In this document: one piece after another, positions 35,660-48,578 of the stretch
How positions within the stretch are numbered: the first letter of the stretch is position 1
How the letters are laid out: the number at the start of each line of letters is the position of its first letter
DNA from: Ptychodera flava
Taxonomy: Eukaryota > Hemichordata > Enteropneusta > Ptychoderidae
Assembly (NCBI RefSeq): GCF_041260155.1
Contig: NW_027248279.1
Coordinates: forward strand, 2,537,764 to 2,601,763
Reading direction: 5' to 3'
DNA length: 64,000 nucleotides
Made by a program: the position numbers and the translations under genes
Notes under the pieces: generated by a model
The model's database searches: none
Told to the model about the DNA's origin: nothing
What the model saw: only the letters and a program-made list of their open reading frames with translations

Positions 35660-37190
35660 GAAAGTTCACACAGTGTTGTGCTTTGTGACCCGGAGACTAC
35701 AAGCCCAGCAGTTGATACGGATTCCATGTCTGCAGACTCTCTCAATATGACCAGATTCGCCACACAGATAGCAGTATACCGCCCTTCTAGATTTCGCTTG
35801 ATCTCTATATCGTTGAGAATTCGAGTGTCGACGGTTGTAGACATTGTTGTGCTTACTGCTACCAGATGTAAAGCGCCTTCCCGCAGACGGAGATTTCGTT
35901 GTGAAGCAGCAGCTGGAGAGATTTGCATTTGTGAGGAGCCTATCACCGTGACATGCAGAATACGTTAGGTGCACACCATCACGCAGTAACAGAGACGTGA
36001 CATGTCAACTGAACCATCCCGAAATCGAAAATTAGCATCATTATCAATAAATGCAGCGGCAAGGTCTCCATTTTCAGACCAGAAGGTCAGGATTTGACTG
36101 GTCAATCCTGGGACAGATGCTGAATAGTAGTTTTCTCAAGCACAATCTTCTTTGTTTCATTTAAAAGTAGATCATAGTCAGCAGTCAAGTTTTCAACAGT
36201 GAGGTCTTGTGAACTGCAGTCATTTCCACCTACTTCTAAAAATAACCTCCTTGAAAGGATCGTTGCCAGAGTATTTCGTGGCGATGAAGTGACGCATTCT
36301 ATTTATGGTAGCACCTGGCAGACACTTGACAATAGTGTCAGTTGAATTGCTTTAAAAATTGCGTAATAACGAATCACCGATGAACAGTATTTACATTTTT
36401 CTGGCGGCCAGCTGCAGACTGGTCCTCGTAGGCTGTTGAGGAATTTGTACGCGATCGAATTGATGGAGATTGGGCAGAGTGTCCGTTATCTGCGCTGTAA
36501 TTAGAAATGGAGTCATTGTTCACATCGGTATTCGTATTGCATGGCGTATTGAGTTCCTGTCGCATGGACTCGCAGTTAGATTCAAGTTCATGATATTTAT
36601 TTCGAAGTTGTTCATTTTCAGTCGTTTTCATAGAGAGCTGTCTAAAATCAGAGTTTACGGCCTGAAGTGAAGAAAGTTCAACTCTGAACTTGGCCTGTTC
36701 GTTCAACATTTCAGTTAGTTTCAATTCAGTGGACTCAACAATTTTGTGACAGTTCTACATTCAGGACACGGCCAGAAGTACTGCTGCGTTTCATCCAGCG
36801 AAGATGAAACCAATAAAGAACAGACTACATCTTACCATTTCACCCGTACTACTGCGGTCGAATCTACAGAATTCCGTACACAATGGTGGATCGGTATCTT
36901 TCTCCTGAACACGATTGCTGCGTTTTTTCCCTTTGTTATTTTTCCATTGGTTTCATCATTTTAGTTCACAGACGATGAAGATCGCAGCCGAAGTCTAGAC
37001 GTAGTTTCGTGTTCATGGTTATCCAGTCTTTCTTTAGCGATAATAGCGTCTAGCCTTTCCTTAGCATTATTGTTCAAAGCATTTCCGATATAGTGGCATT
37101 TGGATTTGATTTTGTCCATAGGAAGTTGGGGTAACAGAGATTGCATCTCACCTTCAAGTCTCTACACATAAGGCCATTTGCTGAACTTTT
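35660..37190 (-). pseudogene. LINE ORF1: coiled coil, SGNH esterase and CCHC knuckles, frameshifted
   Basis: Reading right to left on the minus strand: an N-terminal frame (36961-37190) with charged helices; a Cys-containing patch 'WPCPECRTVTK' near 36760; a coiled coil ('LRNKYHELESNCESMRQEL') in 36374-36724; an esterase-like domain in changing frames with 'IGDSLLRNF' (36370), 'LEVGGND' (36225) and 'RDGVHLTYSACH' (35970), the GDS, GGND and DxxH blocks of SGNH hydrolases; and two CCHC knuckles, 'CYLCGESGHIERVC' and, after a frameshift, a second with 'SPGHKAQHC'. Esterase-bearing ORF1 is known from CR1/L2-type LINEs. Several breaks make it inactive. Confidence 0.75.
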
Positions 37191-37570
37191 TAAGTTGATC
37201 TAAGTCAGCGTTTAATGATGCCCGCTAGTTCGGTTGCTATGGTAATAAATGATAATATGGTATGGGAATATCATGGGTGCACATAACAAACAATAATGTC
37301 TTATTATAAACCGCATCATAAACAACCGAGCGAAATTAAAGGCTACTATTCAAATGCCAACTTACTCTTAAAAGTTCCACTGTTAGTGCGTTATTTCACA
37401 GCATAGGGCATATTCTGCTTCTATGCACTCACTGTCTGTATGGTAAAACATAACTTCTTTATATGATTTAGTCTCCCATAATTGGACTGGTTGAATCATA
37501 TTTGCAAGTGATAGATGGTGGCGATAGAAATGTGTACACAAACATCGAAAGAAAGGGTTGTTTTGGCATA

Positions 37571-37605
37571 CCGGAAATGAGCTGTGACATACTGCGCATG
37601 CGCAG
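37571..37605. promoter_or_regulatory. ETS-like site next to a perfect NRF1 palindrome
   Basis: CCGGAAATGA at 37571 is an ETS-type core. CTGCGCATGCGCAG at 37592-37605 is a perfect palindrome containing the NRF1 consensus. Such pairs are usual in TATA-less animal promoters. No downstream gene recognised, so function is uncertain. Confidence 0.4.
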
Positions 37606-38192
37606 AACTATGCGCAAAATTCAAAAATAACAGAAGCGCAGTATACTTTAAGACTTAATACACATCGGATTCTTCCAAAACGTGTTATAATTTTGTATGT
37701 GTTCGATGACATAAGGTTGTATATTGTTGAACAATAAAATACTCCTATTCGCCAAATACTCGTTTCCCCGTAGATCCCCAATAAAATGAAGCATTTCTGT
37801 TGGTTTAACAGTGACCTTTGATCTTTGCCCTTAACCGAAATTTAGTGCCATATCGAATAAATAACACAACATTAATATTATTTTTGTGACGTGTGTAATT
37901 TTTATTAATATCAATAACTATGCATGCAGCAGAATAATTGGTATAATATAATTTAACTAATAATTATTGCAAGAATTTACGAAAACATTAATAATTTCAA
38001 TCATCTATACTACTCTGATCGATATCAATGGAAACAGAAATAAAGGCAGTACAAGGAAATTTAACGACTAAATTGTACGTATTTTAAGAATAATAACATA
38101 TGAGCACTATCCATTCCGACAGGGACACGCGGGATTGTGCTAGAATCAGTGAAAATCATTGAAAATGACGAGAAAACGCCATTTTTAGGAGT

Positions 38193-38206
38193 GTTGCCAT
38201 GGCAAC
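38193..38206. promoter_or_regulatory. perfect X-box (RFX) palindrome
   Basis: GTTGCCATGGCAAC fits the RFX consensus GTNRCC-N(0-3)-RGYAAC exactly and is fully palindromic. X-boxes control cilium genes in animals. No ciliary gene is visible nearby, so this may be chance or a distal element. Confidence 0.4.
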
Positions 38207-41200
38207 AAACTTTGCCAAATTAATATGATTTTTAATATTTTTGATAGAACTGAAAATGATGTTTCATAGTATACAAGATATCTTAATTCAATTTAGTTTT
38301 TCTCCACTGAACAGTTTTTTAAAAAACGGGAAGGCTTAGCAAATATTTCTAATTTTCCATAATTTTAAAGTAAAATTAAAGCAAAAAAACAATGAGTGCC
38401 CGCACGTTTTTAATTGGACTATTAGACATCGGTCATGGGTTAAAGTAAATATTATATCTGCTTATTACGGTCCCGCTTCCTTTTTGAGTTAAACACGTTT
38501 TGAATTTGAGAAGTTTTCTCTCCTTCCACAAATCCGAAAAACATGGCCACTTGAGGGCGCTATCACGAACTTAAGATGGGGTCAAAGGTCAAATAATAGC
38601 CATTGCCTTAATTGACTTGACCATTCGCGTAACTATTTTACTGTACTTGTACAATTGGAAAATTAGACAAGAAAAGTAATGATTGGTGAAATATTGGTAT
38701 ATTTGTTATTTAGAAATGTTGTTTTTGACCGTTTGATGTAAAATTTGCGCCATTGACGTCTATTTTTCAAACGCTGTTACTATGGTAACAGAACGTAGCA
38801 CAACAAAATTATTATACTGGTACTTTAGTTAGGTCACGCCCTATCTTTTGGTATATAATTTATATGTTTTTGAATTTACCCTTGGCCACTTCATATAGGC
38901 GCTCTGCAGGTTTTTACAGACAGTGCCTCTTAAATTTAAAACTTGTGATGTACAGTAGGTCACCAGTACTACATTTAGCCTTGTGGCCACCCAGAATGGA
39001 GCTCATGCTCACATGTAAGGACCACCAACTTACAAATGATAATATACAAATGATAACTTACAAATGATAAGCAATACTGCTAGCTATCGCTAAATTCTTG
39101 TAAATGTTGCAATAACAATGAGTTCTTAATTGTAAGATGGGAGGGTTGAAAATGAAAAGTAATGCTTCAGTGTAGAAGAGCATTTAATCTATAGTCTAGT
39201 AAAACTAAACGAGGCAAATCATAACTGTAATTTTGAAATATATTTTCTTTGAATATACTTTTACATGATGAAATATAAACTTTGTAATTTGTTTCCAATC
39301 GGAATCTCACTTTAAATGTAAATAATGTCATTAATGAATTTAAATGTGTGTGAATATTAATTAAATATAATTTATGCTTGTCACTTTCATTTTCTCACAA
39401 AACAATTTCATTATCATTTGTATCTGCAAACACATTCTATATTTGACTTATATTTTCACTCAGTCATGGTGATTCATATACCAAGTGTCTGACTGCTGTA
39501 ACTGAATATAGCCGCTAGCATTGGATCAGAACAGTCCAACTTGTAAACTGTTTCCAACAATCGTTGAAATCAGGAATTGAGTATAATCGATAGTGATGGA
39601 ACAGACTAGTTCAAAAGAAATTTTGTTTCAAACAAGGTAACTGATGTTAATCGCATATCAATTGTGTGGACTTTTACTTGAAAAAATGAATTTCATAATC
39701 AGTAATTTCGAAGATCACATTTTTCAGTAGAAATGCTACATGGGCACATTTGTTTCAAGATGAACTCCCTTTTTTTCAGAGAAAGATAAAAAAATAATAA
39801 AAATAAAATTAACTTCAAATAGGATTTGTCCACACTTTTGCTTAAAAGTTTGAATAGAAAAAATAAAATTCAATGATTTTTGAGAAAAATAGTCATGTCA
39901 CTTCCACTTTTCGTAAATTAGAAACAGTTTTCCATTCTGTTTCGCAGTAAATACTATGAATTCATTAGATTTTGGATTGTCCGTTTTATACTTGCTACTG
40001 CAAGAAGAAGAGCAATGTTTATTCAGCGATGTAAATTTCTCTAAACAATATATTGATGAAATTTTCTTTAGCCTTATCTGTGTTTTATAATGTAAATAAT
40101 TACCTAAATTTCCATAACGTTTTGTCAGAGTCTGATTTGAATTCTGCAAGAATCCGAAATAAATTCTACTGAACACTTTGTTTTGAAGCTGTGGTATTCA
40201 AATGAAAGTAAAGATTGTACAATAAACCGAATAATGAAATTATCGAGGTTTTTATTTCAAATGTCTTCTTCTTCACTCCAAACTAGCTTTGCTTTGTCGA
40301 CAGCATGGTTGGTTTCTGTCTCTTGACCGTGACTGCCAATGGAGTGTCTCTTAACTTTTCCATCGAGATCAAATGCGGCCGCGTCTTCTTCCTGTAACGG
40401 GGTCGGTAACTTTTAAATACTTCTATCGTATGACATACCATAACTAACAGAGGGAAACGAGCTGCATTCGATGAGCATATGTCATAGTCATTGTGCACAA
40501 AAATGTAGGATATATATTATTGCCTGCTATGTATGCTAGCACACAGAAGAAGGATAAAAAGTCAGTGTGTACAACTTTACAGTTATCGTTAGAAACTCAG
40601 TTTTAATCGAGGATGAAAGTCAGGATCAGTAATGTGATGTTAACATTTGAACTATTATATAAACATGACGTGTTCAACAGAAGTAGTACTTGAAATTGCT
40701 TTGAAAAGAAAACAAGAGAACGCGTTCCACATGCTTAAAGTTAGTTATTTCATCAAAATTATGAGTTTCGGAGGTTTAAAGTGACTAAACGATGCAACTA
40801 AGGTTCAACGGTCAACTTTAGCATTTTTTTTAATTTAAAATTTCGAACCACTAACCCGTGGTCTTTCTTTGCGGGAAAAGTGTTTGGTCACATCGTACCG
40901 GGAAATTCCTGATGTATTATTTTTTATTACTAAAATGGCCAACTATCAGCTACACCGAGTGCCATTACTTTCCTTTAGTCTGTACTGTCCGGATTTTCAA
41001 CTAAGATATCTTTGATAAACATGCAAAGAATAAGTATATTCTTTGCGATGTAGTGCGCATGCGCTTTCGTCAACGCAATGCTCAGCACCTGAACTCGGCC
41101 GATACACAATTACTGTGACTATGAACGTCTTTTTCACGTCCACGATGTGACTTCGGCCAGTACAGTGCCTTGGCAAACATTTCTGACATGCAGCAGGCCA

Positions 41201-43569
41201 TTATTTTATGTTCATGAGTAGACTAACGTCGGCTTGCAGCCGCTCTCAGTATGATCGAAACGCAATCGAGTGCTACAAAAGCCACCAGAAAAGATCGGAA
41301 CGTGCGCAATGCTAAATTTAATCATATGGACGTAACACGTCCATAATTTAAAACAATTAGACCTAGGCTTATACTGAAAAAACAATCAAGAGCCACTGTC
41401 AAATTTTGTTACTGAGTCTGCAGCGGAGTGCAAAAGCTGAAAAATACATTTTTACCACTCAAGCTTTTATGGTAACTCATGCTTAGGTAGAAAAATTAGT
41501 AACTGACGTCCTGTTTGCACTAAATATATACCTGACCATCATTTCTAACGAAAAAGATGCTTGAATTGCAAATCGCGAGACAGGAAGTTGACCACTTGAT
41601 TCAAGTTGAAAACAAGTGAATGTCCTATAGGATGACAGCACACAGGTATCGATAGGGTAGATAGACTATTTCACACACGTTCGACATTTTTATCTTAACC
41701 GTGAACTCTGGTAGCTAGATTGTCACCGTTGAGACAACATTATATAGTTAATATACTAGTTAAACGTTCAAAAAATGGATTAAACCGTGAATAACTCTGC
41801 GTTTGTAAATACCACCAAGCACCAAACGATAGCCGTTTCATTCTGTAATTCTTAATTTTCACACGATCTGTCATTCAAGACATGTTATGAATTCACAGAA
41901 CTGACGCTAAATATTTCATATAATACAGGAAATGGTGTTATAAAATTAGCAGAGGGTAGAGCGTGAGTTGAACTTTTTCGCTACGATTTTTGACGCATTA
42001 GTCGTTCACTCAAATCATTGATTTTCTCAGTTCCGTTTTTTGCAGTGTATACTTTATTCAAAAAAGAATAAGTCGGTGGCGCCTGGACAGATTTGCCTGA
42101 TTTTTCACCTGTGAACAGTGGATGAATATATTCGAAAGAGATTGTCTCAAATTTTCTGTAAAAGGCCTGGAAGTGAAGATATCTTGACAAACGTGGACAA
42201 AGAACGATAAAGTATGCAAAAATTTTCATGTTGCCTTGGCCCGCTGTGCGAAAACAAAAGCGAATTTCAAAATTCAAGAAATGGTTTTTACCTGGTATAC
42301 CCAGCTTTCGATTGCCGAAAACAGATCATCAGGTCGATTGCAGAATCTTACTTACAGTTATTGAGTAAAAATAAAAACACGCGTTTTTGAGTGAAACAAC
42401 CGTATGCGCACTGTTTTTTTTTTTTTTTTTTTTTTTTGAAAATTTAACAAATTTTCTAAATCTACGGTGACCGAGCTGATTAAAAAGTACCAATGTCGGA
42501 TGTGTGACCTCGTCTCCAAGTGAAAATGTGGATCAAAAATACGTGTCAATACACCTGGGTCGCTACCTTCAAAGCTATAAAACAAAAAAAAAAACAAAAA
42601 TATTCTGTAAAGACTTGAAAAGAGAACAACGATATATTTATCAAAAATTCACATCAGGGGTAATGTAAATGTTTGTTAAAATATTATGCCATCAATGTTT
42701 TGTAATATCACGGTAGAAGTTAGGAGGATATACAAGTGAATGAAATACAACGTCAGCGTTTGTTTTTTTTACATTTTTCTGATACGCAGGTTAGCGATAT
42801 CACCTACTTTACAGAAATGTTCTCACACTATCGATTTCACATTTTCGATATCACCATCAGGGCATATCTACTTACTGTTATGTCTTCACAGGAACCAATG
42901 TGGTCGTAGTGGTACGATTCATGAGTGTTTGACCAGTACGCCGGATCCTATGTGTGAAAGAAAATTCATAAACATAATCAGATTGCACATACACATCGCT
43001 GGTTACGAATCACTGAAGCACATGAAGTGTGCAGGTCAATGGACTTCCCGCTCCATTTCCAATACTGCAGATAAAATACTCAAACATTCATCATAGTGTT
43101 TTTTGTATATGCAAATATAGGGGGCGAATTTCTTCATTTGTTGTAACATGCACTGTGAGGAAATAGCATGCATATGTAATTACATGTACACTACCACCCT
43201 GTTGCACTGCCGTGTATGCAGTTAACAAGATTTTGCACTGGAAACTAATTTTGTGCGACTGAAAAGGGATGCAGTCAAATTGATGTAATGACTAGGCCAA
43301 AGTTGCTCAAAAAGTTATATGATGAACGTTATGTAATTGGTCGAGAATAAGGGAAAAATTTACCATTTCATCTAGTGCAGCAAGTTTTAGGTAATTGTTA
43401 AACAGTAAATGTTTCATTTTTAATATATGTTGACATTCAAATGAAAAAACGCAGGTCATTTTATTTTAATAGAAGAAGGGCAAAATTAAAATTAAACATA
43501 ATTTTTCATTCGTAAAAATGTCTTTTGTGAATTGATGTCATTTTATGGGGGCCCGTTCTAGTCAAAATT

Positions 43570-44085
43570 ATGTTTTATTAATTTCAGTATGTTACAATTA
43601 ATTTTATGTTGACTGGAATTAATTACTAGCACCTCGAATTAATTGTATGTTTCTTTTAATTAATTTTTATATGCTTTAATTAACTTTGTGTAGTCATGCC
43701 GAATTAATTTTATGTGCTCCAATTAATTATTCTGCTTATCTTTGCTGTAATTAATTTTATGTAGTCTAGAAGTAATTTTGCTAACATTTCAAATTATTTA
43801 TATGTTTTTTATGTGCCGGAATTAATTTTTTGTAGTCTAGATTTAATATATTAATTCCTTCAATTGATTTTGGGTTCCAAATGTTTTCACGTGCTGCAAT
43901 TAATTTAATGTGTGCTAGAATTAATTTCTACAATATCTTGAATTAATTTTGTGTTCGGTCGAAGTAATAATGTGTGTTCGCTCGAATTATTATGTGTTTA
44001 AGCGAATTAATTACATGTGTTCGCTCGAATTAATTATAGTGTTTGCTCGAATTAATTATATGAATTTGCTCGAATTATTTCCGGC
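43570..44085. repeat. degenerate AATTAATT array
   Basis: The AATTAATT or GAATTAATT core recurs roughly every 25-35 bases, about fifteen to twenty times. It is often followed by TTATGT or TTTGTGT, and in the last third it is preceded by GCTCG ('gctcgaattaatta'). The linkers vary in sequence, so this looks like an old minisatellite with a conserved core. Confidence 0.75.
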
Positions 44086-44296
44086 CGATCCCACAGTCCT
44101 TTGCGCACACTTTCTTAAATCAATATGGCGGCTCCCGACCGGAGTGGTATTATTCAGGCGCTCGAACCGTGATCTGTGAAAATGGAAATCAATAAACTGA
44201 TCACAAAAACTTTTGTAGTGTCTCCTGTCTGAGGGATCGTGTATGTGATTGCCCATAGAGCGAAGCCCGACCAATTTTGTGTTTACGTCAGACGCG

Positions 44297-44567
44297 AACG
44301 TTCACCCTTTCTATCGGGCTTTGCCAATCATCGTGTACTGTAGTGTAGTGCAGTGTACCGTAAGCGTACGCAGCATTCGAAAATGAAATCTGCCGAACAG
44401 ATATCTACGAATATGAAAACCAATAAAGAACTTAACAATGACCACCAGGAAATGTCTCCAAGCTTGATTACTGTCATTTTCGAATGCTGCATACGCTTAC
44501 GGTTTTACTGCACTACACTACAGTACACGGTGATTGGCAAAGCCCCATAGTAAAAGGTGAACCATCC
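44297..44567. mobile_element. foldback MITE with ~90-bp inverted arms
   Basis: The left arm (about 44297-44391) contains GGGCTTTGCCAATCATCGTG, GTACTGTAGTGTAGTGCAGT and GCAGCATTCGAAAATGA. The right arm (44473-44567) is its inverse, with a few mismatches, ending GATTGGCAAAGCCCC. The spacer is about 80 bp with no coding sense. Likely a non-autonomous element. Confidence 0.8.
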
Positions 44568-46503
44568 TTCGACCACTTACTGAATTCTACTTCGGTTGGT
44601 TTGCATCAACGATACAATCAAGGTTCAGAGAATCTCCTTGAGCAATATTGACGGTGTTCATTGTTCGTATTTCGGAGGATCTGTTCATATAAGAAGTGAA
44701 CGAACTGTCAATCATCATTTGTCTTACTGTAAAAATACGTGTGTACACGTTAAGCATTGCTATTATTTAAAATGACAATTCTATCAGCTCCTATACTATG
44801 TGTATCGAGTGAAGTGCATAACTGAAGTATCTTTTAGCAGTTTCCGACACTTTTAAATATAATAATAATTAATATAAGTATTATATAGAAATAATAACAC
44901 GAATAATAATAGGTTCAATTTCTGTGAAAATTTCATCATATGGGTATTTTGGGTCGAAAAGACCAAATATGATATCGAATTCACTGCCCGTGTTTCCATG
45001 GTAACCATTTTAGGGGTTGAAAATTTCAGTTTTCTAATATCCCATGAAACGTTACTTTGATTGATATGAAAATTATCTATTGGGGGAATTCGGGTCATAG
45101 AACACAAAAACCAGACTTATTTTAATTTTTCGAGTTGCCATGGTAACTATTTCCAGAACAATGTCATATTATGGCAAATTTCTGTGCCAGTTTGGTTTGA
45201 CTGCATTTATCTAGCTCGTCCCAAAGTGACGGACGCATCTTTCAACCTTTCAGCTTGGTGAAAAACGCATTTATTGATTCGCCAAAGGCCTGTGGATTCG
45301 CTTTAATTTTTGCACAAGTGCTACATGGACATAGGAAAACTTCGACTCACCCTAGCCCTCTCGATTGTTGAATACAACCACGGTCCATGATGAGAGTTCT
45401 CGAATCAAAAACTGTAGCCATGCTCGAATACAAATATCTTCTCATTTTCAAAGTCTGTCACCCTTTTTTTCAAAGTTTGAGAAGGGCGGTATTTCCATCT
45501 GAATGATTGAACGACGTGAAACGCAAAATTCCATCGCATATGTTCCGGCAATATGTGCACTGTACAGTAGAAATACTGTATACGCTGCAGCCTATGCAGG
45601 TACGTATATACTCCACAAAATGGCCACAGACGGCGTGAACTTTCTGAAAGGATTTCCTAAACGTCCTCCTTGGTACCTTAGAGACTTACATGTGATGTCC
45701 TGGAAAGTATTCTCTGCAGTAATTCCAGTTTCTGTTAACATGCACACATTTTATAGCTGAACGACATGATAGCGCGAGACAGTTCTACGGTACTATACAC
45801 TCTCTTTCTCGCGCTCCCAGGCTCAATTGCGCATGCTCATACTGGCAGACTACGTCACCTGTGTTGCTTCCGGCGCAGCCGACTTGGCAACTTAGGTTGA
45901 GCAAACAAATAACGAACACCCGAACGCACTCTCAGTGATGGCGGCCATCGTATTGTGTGCATACCGAGACGATCGCTCGCCGTGCGCGTGTTGTTCCTCG
46001 AATTCTGACCCATAATCATTTATAAAAATGCATTCAAATGTGATAGTGAAAGCTGTTCTCAATTAATAAGGTGGCATACTCAGCATAGCTGGATGTTTAT
46101 CGCTAGTTTACCTTTGACCTCGCGATATTTGCAGGAGAAGTTTCTTAGCACGAACAACTTGATAACATCATACCCTCCATGATAACATAAAGCATGGCCG
46201 TCTGTAAGTATTTTCATTAATGTGTTGTGTAATTTACGAGGTTCAGATTTTAAGTAAATCAATTTTAACAAGATTGAAACCGATTTAACCGTGTCCGCAG
46301 TGATTTAATCTGTACATTTCATGCCGTGATTTGTCATGGGTTATTTTTATGCGTGTGGGTTTTTTATTTACGTCCATATGTGCGTTGCAGTTGAGCATAG
46401 TTTTTCGGACCATCACGCATGTCTCCCTGGTAACGGGTTTGTTTACACACTGGCATATTTTCTTGCGCCTTTTTCAATCGTCTGTTGGCCTAGACTGTGA
46501 AAA
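44568..46503. other. no gene recognised; upstream flank of the RAG1-like gene
   Basis: Open frames here have no domain. GTTGCCATGGTAAC at 45134-45147 is a second X-box-like site. A GC-richer stretch at 45780-46000 (TTGCGCATGC, GATGGCGGCCATC) may be promoter-like for the gene that follows. Confidence 0.4.
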
Positions 46504-47576
46504 TGTCATTCGAATTTCATGCTCGTGTGCTAAAAAAACGGTGTCGTATTTGTGCACGGAAAATAAATGGCACAAGTTATCCATGCTCCAATTTTATCGT
46601 TGAGTTAAAGAAGTGTTTCAGAGTACAGTTTTAGTGAAGACATTCTAATGTTCACCCGTCCAATTTGTGTTGTCTCTGTAAGAGAGTCATTGCTTCATGA
46701 CAGCAGGCAGAGAGCAATAACAAAACCTATCGACCAGGGACACACGTAGTGAAATGGTCCAGACACTGTAGAGTACGGAGATGTGCGGTGTGTGATGCAT
46801 TGTGTAAGGCAGGAAAGAAAAAGAAAGACAGTAAAAACAGGGGCAGACCAAGTCAATACCAAGGCAGTGACATTTCTGGTATCACTGGCAAGGAGACAGG
46901 AAAGACGGGGAAACTACAGAGTGAAACTCATGGCAGTACAAATCTAACAGCAGCTGTAAAGGAGAGGGCAGGAAAAAAGATGAGAAAGATTCATTCCCTT
47001 GCAGAGACAGAGGTTCAATGATCTCATTGAAGAAATGGAGTGTCCCATTTGCAAAGAGATAATAGATGGACCAATACAACTTTTGTGTGATGGACCACAT
47101 GTGTTTTGTGCTGAACGTTTGTGTCAGTGGTTGCAAGTTTCTTCATCCTGTCCTGTGTGCCGTCTCTCTATTATGTGTGAATCTATTGAAAGTCTCCCAT
47201 TGCCTTTGCAAACATGCTATCAAATGCCACAGTCACATGTGATTATGGGAATGTCGGTTGTAAGTCAGTTGTGCCACTGCAAAGATCTGCAACACAACAC
47301 GGAACGGTGTGTTTACCTGTCCATTGCTGGAGACCACTGCTTCTCGTTAGTGAGCCCATTTCCATCAGAAGCCACCATACTCCAGTCCCCGTTCATGACA
47401 CAATCAATACCAAGACATCAAATGGTGAAACATCAAGGGATAGGCAAAACAATATATGTGCAGTGAAGGCCGCAGAAATTGTGTTGCAGAATGTATCAGC
47501 GGTATATATGCTGCCACAGTATGAAGAAATGGCAACAACACTTGTCAAGAAAAAAAATAGAAGCAAACAGAAGTGA
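46504..47576 (+). pseudogene. RAG1-like N-terminal zinc-binding region of the transposase gene
   Basis: It starts 'MSFEFHARVLKKRCRICAR'; after two in-frame stops near 46618 comes 'NVHPSNLCCLCKRV', like the RAG1 HP-x2-x-C-x2-C segment. Then come 'WSRHCRVRRCAVCDALCK' and 'KNRGRPSQYQ'. The RING, in the frame from 46999, is C3HC4: 'CPICKE', 'CDGPHVFC', 'LCQW' and 'CPVC' (C15, C18, C30, H34, C37, C42, C51, C54 of that frame). The second finger is 'CDYGNVGCKSVVPLQ' in the next frame (from 47214). In RAG1 this region has ubiquitin ligase activity and dimerises; that function is only an analogy here. Confidence 0.7.
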
Positions 47577-47897
47577 TGATAGTTTGATAAAGGTTAAAAC
47601 CAAGGGCCAGGTGAGTTTTTTACCAGCATTACTCTTGCTGATCTATACCCACATATCAATATACAGTTAGATTTTGGAGTAAATTCTTCTGATAAAGCTA
47701 TCATGGAATATGATAATTTGTAAATTTGTATTTGTAATAACATTTATTTGGTTTTGTAGTACATGTGTGACCTGGTAGTGGTTCAACAAATTAATTTCAT
47801 CAAGTAATGAGCTAGTCCAATTTCATGAATTTATCACCCACATATACTTTTGAAAGATAAATTTGGTTTTTCAATTTTTGGTGTGATTTTTTTTCAG

Positions 47898-48215
47898 CCA
47901 TTGTGTTTAACATATACACCAAAGCCACGAAAAACAACCTCAGAAGCTAGCACTAGGACAAGACGTCAGAGGGTGTTGCAGTTAAGTCAGAGGAGAGACA
48001 TTGTCAGTGGTGGTGATGCGATGCTGCAGCTGAGTGAGAGGAGGTGAGACACCAACAAAAGGACAAGAAGGAAAATCCTCCAGATCTTGGGACTCACTCC
48101 TGACATACCTTTAGGTGCTGGCCTTCACTTGAAAGTTGCTATGGGAACAACATGGGCTGCCAAGAGGAAATTACGGCGTTACTTCAAGGCATGGCATGTG
48201 AATATTGGAAGTGAG
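47898..48215 (+). pseudogene. transposase exon with basic linker and one in-frame stop
   Basis: Bounded by TTTTTTTTTCAG on the left and GAG|GTATG on the right. It encodes a Lys/Arg/Ser/Thr-rich segment ('TYTPKPRKTTSEASTRT', 'RRQRVLQLSQRRD'), a TGA at 48045, then 'TPDIPLGAGLHLKVAMG' and 'AAKRKLRRYFKAW'. It probably corresponds to a DNA-binding region before the catalytic domain. The single stop breaks an otherwise open exon. Confidence 0.65.
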
Positions 48216-48578
48216 GTATGTTATGCAGGTCATTTTCCCCCACACTCATCAAGGTCACTGTCCTTCTTGACCTCACAACCATGAATTTAATAAGTCATGT
48301 TTGGAACTTTCTTGAAATTTAATTAGTTGTGTAAGAGAGAGAATTTTAGAACAGTAATTAGCATGTCAATAAAAGTTCTAGATTGTTCTTATATGCTCTT
48401 ATATAAGCACATGAGTATTAATATTGGGACAGCAGGCTTGCAGTCAGACTTTTGGGATTGTGTGCACACTCTATTATGATCATGTAGAGAAAGACTGTGG
48501 ATAAGTAATCTTGTTATCACATATTACTGAATATAAGTGTTACTGTTGTTTTTGCATCTTGCTCATATTTGTCTTCAG

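Larger units (their letters stand above)
32571..37190 (-). mobile_element. CR1-superclade LINE (non-LTR retrotransposon)
   Basis: A nearly full-length minus-strand element about 4.6 kb long. It has ORF1 (35660-37190) with coiled coil, esterase and zinc knuckles, ORF2 (32795-35620) with endonuclease and reverse transcriptase, and an AT-rich 3' stretch. Limits are approximate, since I see neither a clean target duplication nor a terminal microsatellite. Several frameshifts and stops show it is inactive. It lies about 1.4 kb right of the Polinton. Confidence 0.85.
37191..43560. other. 6.4 kb without recognised genes
   Basis: AT-rich DNA with scattered short open frames, none with a convincing domain (39898-40176 minus and 42740-43096 plus were examined). 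It includes a poly-T tract at 42414-42437 and the regulatory-like motifs listed separately. No element boundaries seen. Confidence 0.45.

Noticed and set aside
42740..43096. 118-residue plus-strand frame
   Set aside because: Cys-containing but no recognised domain, no convincing start or splice borders.
46999..47466. Ordinary RING E3 ligase gene
   Set aside because: The CRIC and Cys/His segments before it, the second finger after it and the downstream DDE-like exons fit a RAG1-like transposase better than a host ligase.
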